Shown here: positions 34,544 through 43,376 of the stretch, piece after piece
Layout of the letters: each line of letters begins with the position of its first letter
Position numbering within the stretch: position 1 is the stretch's first letter
NCBI GenBank assembly: GCA_051657165.1
Contig: JBOFKD010000111.1
Span: forward strand, 1 to 64,000
Length of the DNA: 64,000 bases
From: UBA7332 sp051657165
GTDB taxonomy: Bacteria; Bacteroidota; Bacteroidia; Bacteroidales; UBA7332
Direction: 5' to 3'
Notes under the pieces: generated by a model
Told to the model about the DNA's origin: nothing
Databases searched by the model: none
The model's input: only the letters and a program-made list of their open reading frames with translations
Made by a program: the position numbers and the translations under genes

Positions 34544-34570
34544 AACAAACAAATAAAACAGATATACATT

Positions 34571-34804
34571 ATGAATATTAAAGTGTTAGGAACCGGATGT
34601 TCCGGATGCAAAGCTCTTTATGAAACAGTCATTAAAGTCGTAACTGAAAACGGCATAGATGCTACCGTCGAAAAAGAAGAAGATTTAATAAAGATCATGG
34701 CCTACAATGTTATGACATTGCCAGGGCTTGTTATTGATGAAAAAGTGGTTTCTGCGGGCAAAAAATTATCTGCCGCAGATGTAAAAGCATTACTAAACCT
34801 ATAA
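34571..34804 (+). CDS. Small thioredoxin-like protein (TM0996/MTH895 family)
   Basis: 77-residue redox protein with the active site Cys10-Ser-Gly-Cys13 (GTGCSGCKALYE), a thioredoxin-like fold and cis-Pro in VMTLPGLVID. Members of this family often sit beside ArsR and ArsP-type permeases. A role in passing electrons to the arsenate reductase next door is inference. I chose ATG 34571, just downstream of the second ArsR operator; the frame is open further upstream into arsR. Confidence 0.9.
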   Translation: MNIKVLGTGCSGCKALYETVIKVVTENGIDATVEKEEDLIKIMAYNVMTLPGLVIDEKVVSAGKKLSAADVKALLNL

Positions 34805-34813
34805 AGATTGATT

Positions 34814-35278
34814 ATGAAAGTACTTATACTTTGTACCGGGAACAGTTGTCGCAGCCAGATGGCACATGGTTTCCTCCAGTCATTTGATAAAAATCTGATA
34901 GTATGTTCAGCCGGGACACAAGCTGCCGGAAAATTAAACGAAGGAGCTGTAAAAGCAATGGCTGAAGCGGGTATCGATATATCAGGACACACGTCAGATT
35001 CTGTTGAAAAATACCTGAATGAAGAATGGGATTACGTAATAACAGTTTGCGGAGGAGCCAATGAAACTTGTCCTGCTTTTACCGGAAAAGTAAAACACCG
35101 TATCCATATGGGATTTGATGACCCTTCCCATGCAGAAGGTACTCCTGAGTTTATAACTTCAGAATTTCGACGCGTAAGAGATGAGATCAGATTGAACTTC
35201 CGTAAGTTCTACAACACCAATCTGATAGAAGAGCAGTCATGCCCTTGCGGAGCCAACAATTTCTGTAAATGTGAATAG
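34814..35278 (+). CDS. arsC: Arsenate reductase, low-molecular-weight phosphatase type
   Basis: 154-residue enzyme reducing arsenate to arsenite. The P-loop CTGNSCRS gives the CX5R motif (Cys7 to Arg13), and the DP motif appears in FDDPSHAEGT. Two further Cys in the flexible middle (VCGGANETC) fit the Cys relay of thioredoxin-coupled ArsC. A C-terminal Cys-rich tail (SCPCGANNFCKCE) is an unusual addition that may bind arsenic or metal. ATG 34814 lies nine bases after the preceding gene; the permease starts four bases after its end. Confidence 0.93.
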   Translation: MKVLILCTGNSCRSQMAHGFLQSFDKNLIVCSAGTQAAGKLNEGAVKAMAEAGIDISGHTSDSVEKYLNEEWDYVITVCGGANETCPAFTGKVKHRIHMGFDDPSHAEGTPEFITSEFRRVRDEIRLNFRKFYNTNLIEEQSCPCGANNFCKCE

Positions 35279-35281
35279 ATT

Positions 35282-36250
35282 ATGATACAGCAATTTGCAG
35301 ACTGGCTTGTATATGGTGTTTTTGGACTCGACGCTGCCACACGAACCGGAGCAGCTATAAATTTCTTTTTCTACGACACGATTAAGATCGTCCTTTTACT
35401 GTTTCTGATCAGCGTATTGATGGGTATTATCAATGCCTACTTTCCGATAGACCGGTTAAGAAATTTTCTGACTACACGAAAATTGTTTGGGTTTCAGTAT
35501 TTCTTTGCAGCTTTATTCGGAGCAATCACACCGTTTTGCAGCTGTTCATCAATACCTCTTTTCATCGGGTTTGTAAAAGGAGGTATACCCCTGGGCGTGA
35601 CGTTTGCATTTCTGATCACCTCTCCATTAGTTAATGAAGTAGCTGTGGCCATGTTTCTGGGTTCGTTCGGACTAAAAGCCACACTTATCTACGCCATTTC
35701 AGGAATATTACTTGGTGCAGCAGGTGGATTTATTCTTGAGAAATTTAAACTCGAAAAATATTTGAGTCCCTGGGTTCGGCAAATTCAGGAACAATCAGAA
35801 AACGAAACCGCAGAGTGGGAGGCTCAGCACATACCATTTATGAAAAGACTACCGATTATTATCCGCGATGCATTTGGGATTGTACGAGGTGTGATTCTGT
35901 ATGTGCTTATTGGAATCGGTATTGGAGCTGTAATCCACGGATATGTTCCAGAGGGCTTCTTTGAACAATATTTGTCGAAAGATAACTGGTATAGTGTCCC
36001 ATTTGCTGTAATACTGGCAGTACCAATGTATGGCGGATGTGCTGGAATTGTACCTGTCATTGAAGTATTTGTAGCGAAAGGGATACCATTAGGTACCGCT
36101 ATTGCATTTATGATGGGAGTAGTCGGGCTATCACTTCCTGAAGCCACCATGCTTAAAAAGGTCATGACCTGGCGTCTGATCGGCATATTCTTCGGGACAG
36201 TTACTTTCTTCATTATTCTATCGGGATATCTGTTCAATATATTATTATAG
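35282..36250 (+). CDS. ArsP-type permease (DUF318 family)
   Basis: 322-residue inner-membrane permease with about eight to nine transmembrane helices. It has the conserved FCSCSSIPLF (Cys86, Cys88) and GGCAGIVPVIEVF, both typical of the ArsP/SO_0444 family. Characterised ArsP exports trivalent organoarsenicals such as methylarsenite; others move Cu or Zn. No ArsB or Acr3 pump is encoded nearby, so this may be the only efflux protein of the module. Last gene of the ars operon. Confidence 0.9.
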   Translation: MIQQFADWLVYGVFGLDAATRTGAAINFFFYDTIKIVLLLFLISVLMGIINAYFPIDRLRNFLTTRKLFGFQYFFAALFGAITPFCSCSSIPLFIGFVKGGIPLGVTFAFLITSPLVNEVAVAMFLGSFGLKATLIYAISGILLGAAGGFILEKFKLEKYLSPWVRQIQEQSENETAEWEAQHIPFMKRLPIIIRDAFGIVRGVILYVLIGIGIGAVIHGYVPEGFFEQYLSKDNWYSVPFAVILAVPMYGGCAGIVPVIEVFVAKGIPLGTAIAFMMGVVGLSLPEATMLKKVMTWRLIGIFFGTVTFFIILSGYLFNILL

Positions 36251-36335
36251 AGAGTAATAAAAAGAACATAAAACGAGTCATCGAAGACTAATAAATTGTA
36301 CTTTTATCGTATATATACAATAAAGATTGACTACA

Positions 36336-36542
36336 ATGGAAGGAACAAAAAGAAGTAATATAAAAATAGGACAAGTTGTTAACATTGTCCTGAAAAAAGA
36401 TCAGCAATCCGGAGAACTGACAGAAGGAATTGTCAAGAACATTCTTACAAAATCACCCATACACCACAGAGGAATCAAAGTAAGATTAGAATCCGGAGAA
36501 GTCGGACGGGTAAAAGAAATTCTGGAAGAACCGGAAGATTGA
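36336..36542 (+). CDS. YwbE family protein
   Basis: 68-residue conserved protein (DUF2196), nearly all covered by IKIGQVVNIVLKKDQQSGEL, SPIHHRGIKVRLESGEVGRV. The pattern suggests a small KOW/SH3-like beta barrel. Cytoplasmic, function unknown. ATG 36336 was chosen over a TTG three codons upstream. Followed by a strong terminator. Confidence 0.92.
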   Translation: MEGTKRSNIKIGQVVNIVLKKDQQSGELTEGIVKNILTKSPIHHRGIKVRLESGEVGRVKEILEEPED

Positions 36543-36547
36543 AGAAA

Positions 36548-36587
36548 AGACCACATAACAAAGGAACTGTTATGTGGTCTTTTTTTT
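36548..36587 (+). terminator. ywbE terminator
   Basis: Perfect stem AGACCACATAACA/TGTTATGTGGTCT with loop AAGGAAC, then T8. Confidence 0.93.
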
Positions 36588-36767
36588 AATATGTTCATTC
36601 CGAATAAGTCAGAGTGTCTTCAGTTATACATATGAGAAATTGATAAACGTTGAAAATATTTGCCCAAAGTAAAAACTTTATCGATTATAAATGGTTCTTT
36701 TATTAAGTCTGTTTACAGATATACAATTAACTTATTATCCGTGAAATAAAGAAGAAGGGAATCAGGT

Positions 36768-37172
36768 ATGGGAACATTATTTCTGGCAACATTAGGAATG
36801 ATGGCTTTCACTTTTGCAATCGGTTTTGTGGTAGCAGGAGTGATTAAGCTCACAGCTTACGGAGCAGACAGTATGGAGTATTATAACTCGAACCGTGAGG
36901 AGTTGAAACAAATGCACAAGATGAAAAAAGCACGCTATAAGCGCTTAAAATATCTGCTGGATGAAATGGAAAGAAACGATCCCAAATACAACGAAGAATA
37001 TTACCATGGAGTGAGTAAAGGTGCGTCAGGGTTTGATTTATGCAATTATTATTATCCGGAGGAGGAAAAGATATTTATACTGGAAAACGAAAAAGATTAT
37101 GAAGCTCCGGATTACAAAATATCAAAAGACAAGGACTACGAGAAAACTGACACAAAACAAACACACAAATAA
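36768..37172 (+). CDS. Small single-pass membrane protein, possible decarboxylase gamma-like subunit
   Basis: 134 residues: one N-terminal transmembrane helix (residues 3-30, LFLATLGMMAFTFAIGFVV), then a charged, Lys/Asp/Glu-rich cytoplasmic region with a helical segment (EELKQMHKMKKARYKRLKYL). It ends two bases before the beta subunit gene. Na+ decarboxylases carry a small one-helix gamma subunit (OadG) that joins alpha and beta; topology and position fit that role, but I see no clear OadG signature. Confidence 0.75.
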   Translation: MGTLFLATLGMMAFTFAIGFVVAGVIKLTAYGADSMEYYNSNREELKQMHKMKKARYKRLKYLLDEMERNDPKYNEEYYHGVSKGASGFDLCNYYYPEEEKIFILENEKDYEAPDYKISKDKDYEKTDTKQTHK

Positions 37173-37173
37173 C

Positions 37174-38388
37174 ATGGAAGGTATTGATTTTTTTAACCTG
37201 TTTCAGGGAGTAGGCACAATGGTTGCCGGTGGATGGATCATGGCCATCGCCCGTATATTTTTAATTGCATTAGGGGGATTACTTGTATATCTTGGATGGA
37301 AGGGTGTACTTGAACCCATGGTAATGATACCAATGGGGCTTGGAATGGTAGCAATTAACTGCGGAACCCTGATTATGCCGGGAGGAGGACTGGGTAATTT
37401 ATTTCTTGATCCGATGCTCTCCGACACAAACGACTTAATGAATTATATGCAGATAAACTTCCTGCAACCCGTATATACACTTACCTTTAGTAATGGTTTG
37501 ATAGCCTGCTTTGTGTTTATGGGTATCGGCACCTTGCTGGATGTCGGATTTCTGCTGCAAAAACCATTCGTAAGCATATTTCTGGCACTTTGTGCCGAAC
37601 TAGGAACTTTCCTGACTTTACCTATTGCGCATGCATTAGGCCTTACTCTCGGCGAAAGCGCATCTGTTGCTATGATCGGAGGTGCAGACGGTCCGATGGT
37701 TCTTTTCACCTCGCTCATGCTTGCAAAACATTTATTTGTACCAATTACCGTGGTTGCTTATTTATACCTCGGACTAACATATGGCGGATACCCATACCTG
37801 GTAAGACTTATGGTGCCTAAAAAGTTTCGTTCGATTCAAATGAAAAGCACTAAACCGGTACGAAATTACAAGCCATCCGTAAAACTGGCATTCTCTGTAA
37901 TCTTATGTGCCGTATTATGCTTCTTATTTCCGGTTGCTTCTCCGTTATTCTTCTCTTTATTTCTCGGAGTAGCTATACGCGAATCGGGAATGAAACATAT
38001 CATGGATTTCGTAAGCGGACCACTTTTATACGGATCCACTTTTATGTTGGGAGTTCTTCTTGGCGTTTTGTGTGACGCAAAGTTATTACTGGACCCAAAA
38101 GTCCTTAAGCTGCTTTTACTGGGTATTACAGCTCTGCTTTTATCCGGTATCGGAGGCATACTTGGCGGATATATCATGTACTTCATCAAACGGGGTAACT
38201 TTAATCCAGTTATCGGAATCGCAGCAGTAAGCTGTGTACCGACCACGGCTAAAGTTGCACAAAAAATCGTAAGTAAAGATAATCCAAACGCAATTATCCT
38301 TGGTGATGCCTTGGGAGCTAATATTTCAGGTGTAATAACCTCTGCCATAATTACAGGCGTCTATATTACCCTCATTCCATATTTATAA
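37174..38388 (+). CDS. oadB: Na+-translocating decarboxylase beta subunit
   Basis: 404-residue polytopic membrane protein of the OadB/MmdB/GcdB family that couples decarboxylation of carboxybiotin to Na+ export. Family features: VIMPMG-like helices, IGGADGPMVLFTSLMLAKHL (compare GIADGPTxIxxxxxLAP) and the C-terminal NPVIGIAAVSCVPTTAKVAQ and NAIILGDALGANISGVI. ATG 37174 was chosen; the longer upstream frame overlaps the preceding gene. Its probable alpha partner is at 7337-9172. Confidence 0.9.
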   Translation: MEGIDFFNLFQGVGTMVAGGWIMAIARIFLIALGGLLVYLGWKGVLEPMVMIPMGLGMVAINCGTLIMPGGGLGNLFLDPMLSDTNDLMNYMQINFLQPVYTLTFSNGLIACFVFMGIGTLLDVGFLLQKPFVSIFLALCAELGTFLTLPIAHALGLTLGESASVAMIGGADGPMVLFTSLMLAKHLFVPITVVAYLYLGLTYGGYPYLVRLMVPKKFRSIQMKSTKPVRNYKPSVKLAFSVILCAVLCFLFPVASPLFFSLFLGVAIRESGMKHIMDFVSGPLLYGSTFMLGVLLGVLCDAKLLLDPKVLKLLLLGITALLLSGIGGILGGYIMYFIKRGNFNPVIGIAAVSCVPTTAKVAQKIVSKDNPNAIILGDALGANISGVITSAIITGVYITLIPYL

Positions 38389-38573
38389 TATAGAAAAGCA
38401 AAGATGCAGAATATCAGACAGTTCTTATCAATGCTTTTTTTACATAAAATAATAGCATAAAAAAATAAAACAAACATATCTATTGAATATCCCGAATAAA
38501 TAATATAATATTGTAAATAAGAAAACGAAATAACCAATTACCTGTTAATTAATCACCTACACTTTACAGAGTT
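38389..38573. other. AT-rich gap before the LuxR-type pair
   Basis: 185 bases, almost all A and T, with no hairpin or gene that I can support. It marks a drop in GC that continues through the next three genes. Confidence 0.4.
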
Positions 38574-39344
38574 ATGGGAGTAAAACTTATAAACATCAAA
38601 GATTATTTTTCCAAGAACCCGGAAGATGATTTATACATAGAAAACCATAGAATATTTATTGATGACCTCGAGAGATGGGCTTCTTTATGTAGTGCAGCAT
38701 TTGAAAGAGCTACATATATATCAGGATGTATTGATAGTAATGTATATTATATATCAAATTCTTTTCTTAAAATAACGGGCTACAATAGAGATGATACACA
38801 AAATAATAAAAAACACTTTTTACATTCAATAATTCATCCTTACGACCTAAATTTTATAGATAAAGTATACAAAGAATTATCAAACTATTTACTCAATTGT
38901 GATACAAAATATGATTATACAAAATACAATGCAAAGTATTATTTACGCATAAAAAAGAAAACAGAAGGCTGGACTACTTTAGAATGTTATTCATATCCAA
39001 TTTATGTCGTTAACAACAAAGTTCATTTTTGTATTACACATGCGAAAGTAAGTACAGAAACATTTATACCATCTTTTCAATTCTATTTCATAAAAGAAAA
39101 TAAAAGATTTATTTACGATGAGAAAAAAGGTATATTTTTACCTGACGAAAAAATAAAACTCAAAGATGTTGAAATACAGGTATTACTAAATACTGCTCAT
39201 GGAATGAAGGAGTACGAGATATCACGGAAAATGGATATAGAATTAAATACGATCAAGTATTATAAAAAATCAATTCTGAAAAAACTGTCAGTAAACAGTA
39301 TGCCGGAGGCGATATACTTTGCACTTAAAAAAAATATTATCTAA
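38574..39344 (+). CDS. PAS-like sensor with LuxR-type HTH (first of a pair)
   Basis: 256 residues. The N-terminal part (about 40-165) looks PAS-like (YYISNSFLKITGYNRDD, then IHPYDLNFIDKVY), and the C-terminal 65 residues form a LuxR/GerE HTH (VEIQVLLNTAHGMKEYEISR, TIKYYKKSILKKLSVNSMPEA). No receiver domain, so it probably senses a ligand directly. The stop overlaps the next start (TAATG), so the paralogue is translationally coupled. Base composition is very AT-rich. Confidence 0.85.
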   Translation: MGVKLINIKDYFSKNPEDDLYIENHRIFIDDLERWASLCSAAFERATYISGCIDSNVYYISNSFLKITGYNRDDTQNNKKHFLHSIIHPYDLNFIDKVYKELSNYLLNCDTKYDYTKYNAKYYLRIKKKTEGWTTLECYSYPIYVVNNKVHFCITHAKVSTETFIPSFQFYFIKENKRFIYDEKKGIFLPDEKIKLKDVEIQVLLNTAHGMKEYEISRKMDIELNTIKYYKKSILKKLSVNSMPEAIYFALKKNII

Positions 39345-40099
39345 TGAGTAAGAAAGATATTACTATTCGAAATTTAATCATCGATTATCAGAATATACCT
39401 TCAGATTTAACATATGATCTGGATAATCTGCATAGTAATCTCGAAGCTATTGCATGTAATAATGAAGAGACATATATAATTGTGGATCATAAAACTAAAA
39501 GCTATACTTATTACAATTACAATAAAAATCTATATCACTTAGTTGGAAGTGAATTCAATCGAATTGATAAAAATCTGTATTATCTTTCAATGCATGAAGA
39601 TCTTAGTTTCCTTTTAAAAAAATATATAGAAATAGCAAACAGTCATTTCACAGATAAGATAGAAACGGATAAATGCTACTTTTTTAAAATAAGTTTTGGA
39701 TATGGCACCTACGGTGGAAAGAAGGGTCTGTCAATAAAACTTGTGCCTATTATATTTACACCCTGTAAAAAGCTTTACGTCACATTATGTATTATGAATC
39801 TTAACAATCATGTAGGAAAGGCTATTCTGGAAAAGTATATGGTCCGGGAAGATCGTATTCTGATATATGATCATAACATAAAACAGTTTGTAGATAAAGA
39901 AGATGTACAGTTTAATAATGATGAATTACAAATTCTTATTTTATCCGGAAAAGGAAAAACAGAAAAAGAAATAAGTCAGATACTTTGTCTTCCATTATCT
40001 AAGATAAAACAGTATAAAAGTGATATTTTTAACAAACTAAAAGTAAAAACAATATCTGAAGCTATTTATATTGCATACAAACGGGAGCTCATGAAATAA
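39344..40099 (+). CDS. PAS-like sensor with LuxR-type HTH (second of a pair)
   Basis: 251-residue diverged paralogue of the upstream gene with the same layout: N-terminal sensor-like region (YIIVDHKTKSYTYYNYN) and C-terminal LuxR-type HTH (LQILILSGKGKTEKEISQIL, IKQYKSDIFNKLKVKTISEA). The pair could work as a heterodimer or sense two signals. Targets are unknown; the lipoprotein gene 230 bases downstream in the same direction is the nearest candidate. Confidence 0.83.
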   Translation: MSKKDITIRNLIIDYQNIPSDLTYDLDNLHSNLEAIACNNEETYIIVDHKTKSYTYYNYNKNLYHLVGSEFNRIDKNLYYLSMHEDLSFLLKKYIEIANSHFTDKIETDKCYFFKISFGYGTYGGKKGLSIKLVPIIFTPCKKLYVTLCIMNLNNHVGKAILEKYMVREDRILIYDHNIKQFVDKEDVQFNNDELQILILSGKGKTEKEISQILCLPLSKIKQYKSDIFNKLKVKTISEAIYIAYKRELMK

Positions 40100-40328
40100 T
40101 TTTAATTTTTTAGGTAGATTAAATATGATGAGATATTTAGAAAAAAATAAACAACAAACTGAAAACAAGATATAAACATAATAATAATCACAGATACTTA
40201 TAAAATCAATTAATACTATTTATACTTTTAGGTAGTTAAAAAAATGAGACTTGCGTACAGATTATACTTTGTTGAATTTTAAGTATATATTTACATTAAA
40301 CAACACAATAGCGAATATACTTTAACTT

Positions 40329-42428
40329 ATGAGACGTTTTATAATCTTTATCATCAATTTAACCGCTTTCTTTAGTTGTACGAATAAATACCTGAATTAT
40401 CCGTACGCGGAGAATAATGCAACTACTCAAACTTTCTTTAACAAAGTCGTTGAGGACGAATACAAATGGCTGGAACTCGATACTGAAAGATCTAAAGTCG
40501 CCAAAAAATGGCTTAAGGAAGAAATGGATCTATGTGACAAATTTTTTAAAAAGAGAGATAAAGCCATTTATAACCGGATAAATCAATTATCCGGTTTCGA
40601 GAGAAATGTAATCATTAAATCTGCAAATGAACATTTCTATTATGCAGGACTATACCCTTTTTCAAATAAAGTCAACATATACCGGTATGATTTATATTCA
40701 GAGAAAACATATCTGATTAAAGAACTAGCACTTCCATTTAATACAGAATGGAATCTAAATGCACTAGTTTTGGAAGAAGAGAAATATATGGCTTTAATAG
40801 GTGGAACAAAAGGCGAATCTAATAATTTATATTTCTACGATTTAAAAGGAGATTCACAGGATCCGGTCAAGATTATACCTAATGTTATTGACAGACCATT
40901 AAATCCTTCAAAAGGAGGATTCTTTTTTATACAAAATAATCTTGCATCCAATTTTGCAATTGACGGAACATACACTTTAATACAATGTAAATATAAAGAA
41001 GGGAAATCATTCTCTTTTATAAATGAAATTTTATATTCAGATAATAATCTGAACTTAAATAATGCATTTGATATTGCTTATGATGAAAAATCAAATGATG
41101 TTTATATAGGTCAGTATGTAAATTTAGAAAATAACAAGTATTCTCTCTCACGTATAAACCTGAATAACAGGGAGCAGAATGATATTATCAGCATCAATTG
41201 TTATCCGAAAGAAGAATTTAATCTGGCCGGAGCTGATGATATAAATTTATATCTTATAGGGACAAATAACAAGTTCCGTGGAACTTTATATACATATGAT
41301 AAACGAACAGAAAGACTGGATACAATCCTGCATAATAATGAATTGACTGTACAGGATTTTTCACTGATAAAAAACCATGCATTAATTTATTACAGAGGAA
41401 GTAAAAAGAACAGAGCATATCTGGTAAATAAAGACAGTAAGTATATCAATGAATTGCCTACTGACAACAACTACTTCTATCGCTTCTACAGGAATAAGAA
41501 AAGCGAGACTGTTATATTCCAAAAAGAGTCTTTAACGACTCCAAAGGATTTGTATGCCATTAAAGTTAGTGATATATCAAAATCAGTAGACCCAAAGCTT
41601 ATCAATGACAGAAGTAAACTTCCGTTTGATCCCAAAAATTATATAACAGAACGTGTATCTTTAATGTCAGAATCAGGAAATGAGGTAAACCTCGAACTAA
41701 CCTATAAAAAAGGGATGATCAGAGATGGATCGAATCCGGTATTTATTTGCTCTTATCTTAATTGTGAAGATTCATTTCTAGATAAGTTTTATCTCTCAAG
41801 AGTCCTCTATATGGATCATGGGTTCATTTATGTGCAGAGAGCTAAATCTGATTCTAAAAAGACAATAGTTATGGATAAGAGAGTACAGGATATCTATTCA
41901 ACAATACAATACCTGATTAAAGAAAAATATACTTCAATGGATAAAGTGGCACTTTTCGGAAAAGAATACGGTGCTACTGCAATTATGCAAATGCTCAATA
42001 AATATCCCGATGTAAAAGCTCCAACGATTCTGATGGATGGTATTTATGATTTGGTAAAATATAACGAAACAGGACGATTACTATATAATAATGAGCGACT
42101 ATTTCATGTTAACAATGCAGATAAGTTTGACAGACTACTAAGTAGTTCCCCTTATCACAACGTCGTAAACAAAAAGAATTATCCTCCATTACTACTTATG
42201 TCAAGTGATGATAATCTGTTCATTCCCAAATCGCACACATACAAAATGACAGCAAAACTACAAATGAGAACACGGGGATATAATCCTATAGTTATGCTGA
42301 CTCCTGATAGAATAGCAGAACTGGATGAATACGAGCATTATACATATACAATGTTTATAGAGCATGCGTTCTGGTTCTTAACTCAGAACTTAGGTATAAA
42401 AGTAAATCCTTACAAAGACTATATATAA
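40329..42428 (+). CDS. Prolyl-oligopeptidase-like lipoprotein lacking the catalytic serine
   Basis: 699 residues with lipoprotein signal (MRRFIIFIINLTAFFSC). The N-terminal part has the POP entry segment (VVEDEYKWLELDTERSKVAKKW), a beta-propeller follows, and the C-terminal third aligns to the S9A hydrolase. Where active enzymes have GGSNGG, this one reads FGKEYGAT (about residue 546): the Ser is replaced by Glu. An Asp-rich turn (SSDDNLFIP) remains and the His position is unclear (DEYEHYT). It is likely a pseudoenzyme, perhaps a peptide-binding or sensing protein. Strong terminator after it. Confidence 0.85.
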   Translation: MRRFIIFIINLTAFFSCTNKYLNYPYAENNATTQTFFNKVVEDEYKWLELDTERSKVAKKWLKEEMDLCDKFFKKRDKAIYNRINQLSGFERNVIIKSANEHFYYAGLYPFSNKVNIYRYDLYSEKTYLIKELALPFNTEWNLNALVLEEEKYMALIGGTKGESNNLYFYDLKGDSQDPVKIIPNVIDRPLNPSKGGFFFIQNNLASNFAIDGTYTLIQCKYKEGKSFSFINEILYSDNNLNLNNAFDIAYDEKSNDVYIGQYVNLENNKYSLSRINLNNREQNDIISINCYPKEEFNLAGADDINLYLIGTNNKFRGTLYTYDKRTERLDTILHNNELTVQDFSLIKNHALIYYRGSKKNRAYLVNKDSKYINELPTDNNYFYRFYRNKKSETVIFQKESLTTPKDLYAIKVSDISKSVDPKLINDRSKLPFDPKNYITERVSLMSESGNEVNLELTYKKGMIRDGSNPVFICSYLNCEDSFLDKFYLSRVLYMDHGFIYVQRAKSDSKKTIVMDKRVQDIYSTIQYLIKEKYTSMDKVALFGKEYGATAIMQMLNKYPDVKAPTILMDGIYDLVKYNETGRLLYNNERLFHVNNADKFDRLLSSSPYHNVVNKKNYPPLLLMSSDDNLFIPKSHTYKMTAKLQMRTRGYNPIVMLTPDRIAELDEYEHYTYTMFIEHAFWFLTQNLGIKVNPYKDYI

Positions 42429-42432
42429 AAGC

Positions 42433-42471
42433 AAAAGGTTGTCCTTAAGTTACTTTGGGACAACCTTTTTT
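42433..42471 (+). terminator. Terminator of the POP-like lipoprotein gene
   Basis: AAAAGGTTGTCC...GGACAACCTTTTT hairpin shortly after the stop codon. Confidence 0.88.
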
Positions 42472-42525
42472 ATAACAGATAGCTAAAGATCTGAGAAGAA
42501 GTTTACTTCAATCTTCACTTTATCC

Positions 42526-42564
42526 AAAAAAAAAGGAGTTAAGAAAAATCTTAACTCCTTTTTT
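42526..42564 (-). terminator. Terminator of tRNA-Lys copy 3
   Basis: Minus-strand hairpin GGAGTTAAGA/TCTTAACTCC with U tract, the same as at copies 1 and 2. Confidence 0.9.
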
Positions 42565-42565
42565 G

Positions 42566-42638
42566 TGATCCGCCTGGGGTTCGAACCCAGGACCCCAACA
42601 TTAAAAGTGTTGTGCTCTACCAGCTGAGCTAGCGAATC
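42566..42638 (-). tRNA. tRNA-Lys (anticodon TTT), copy 3
   Basis: Same tRNA as copies 1 and 2 but on the minus strand. The leader ATTTGAGAAATAATGCATG is shared; the -7 box differs (TAACTTTG). Confidence 0.97.
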
Positions 42639-42668
42639 AGCGACATGCATTATTTCTCAAATGCGTTG

Positions 42669-42699
42669 CAAAGTTATGGATTATTTTCAGAAAAGCAAA
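42669..42699 (-). promoter_or_regulatory. Promoter of tRNA-Lys copy 3
   Basis: Minus-strand TTTG (42696-42699) and, 19 bases on, TAACTTTG (42669-42676), matching the Bacteroidota consensus. Confidence 0.7.
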
Positions 42700-42777
42700 A
42701 ACTTCGGTCATTTTTTTTCAAAAAAAATCCGTACATATACTTGACTTCATATACATACTTAAGCAAATACCTGTATA

Positions 42778-43215
42778 TCAAAGATTTTCACGTTTAAACG
42801 TTTCTGTCTGAGAAATACCAAACTTTGTTCCTTTCAGCACTAACTCTCCTTTATTATTGATCGTTACTGAACCTTTGGCCGTAATTCCTTTTGTAGGAGA
42901 ATAAAGGGTTCCGTCTTCCCATTTTCCATCTGCATACTTCAATCCCCAAACGATAGGTGTACCAATAAGCGTATTTGTACGTCTTGCTTTATCAGGATTC
43001 TTAGTATCAAGTCGGGGTTTTCCATCTTTACCATTTGGTTCCGATAACCAGACAACGCGAGCAGTATAAGTTCCGTTATTTTCTTTCTTAAACTGTATTC
43101 TATTTGTTCCTGAAAGGTTATACCATTTACAGTTAATCAATTGATCTCCATTACTCTGAGCAAAAGTAAAAGTTGTGCTCAAAATAAAAATCAGAATCGC
43201 TACATATTTCTTCAT
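42778..43215 (-). CDS. Secreted DUF2147 protein
   Basis: 145 residues with signal peptide (MKKYVAILIFILSTTFTFAQ). The mature domain matches DUF2147: a beta-rich fold with YTARVVWLSEPNGKDGKPRL, then NPDKARRTNTLIG and GWKYADGKWEDGTLYSP-like text (here WGLKYADGKWEDGTLY). Members are periplasmic or secreted; function unknown. Monocistronic. Confidence 0.9.
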   Translation of the reverse strand: MKKYVAILIFILSTTFTFAQSNGDQLINCKWYNLSGTNRIQFKKENNGTYTARVVWLSEPNGKDGKPRLDTKNPDKARRTNTLIGTPIVWGLKYADGKWEDGTLYSPTKGITAKGSVTINNKGELVLKGTKFGISQTETFKRENL

Positions 43216-43312
43216 AATGATAAATTGAATGATTTACAGAGCAAAGTAACAGAAACGAATCGATATTCTATGCAATATAAATATTTAAATAAATAAATAT
43301 TCTCCATTAAAC

Positions 43313-43357
43313 AAAAAAAAACAGAGAGGATATTATGTATACATCCTCTCTGTTTTT
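43313..43357 (-). terminator. korAB terminator
   Basis: ACAGAGAGGAT/ATCCTCTCTGT stem between A and T runs, 20 bases beyond the korB stop on the minus strand. Confidence 0.9.
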
Positions 43358-43376
43358 AGAAATATAATAGTCTCTT

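Noticed and set aside
37021..37173. Upstream extension of the decarboxylase beta subunit
   Set aside because: It overlaps the preceding gene and encodes a Lys/Arg-rich sequence unlike OadB; ATG 37174 gives the normal N-terminus.
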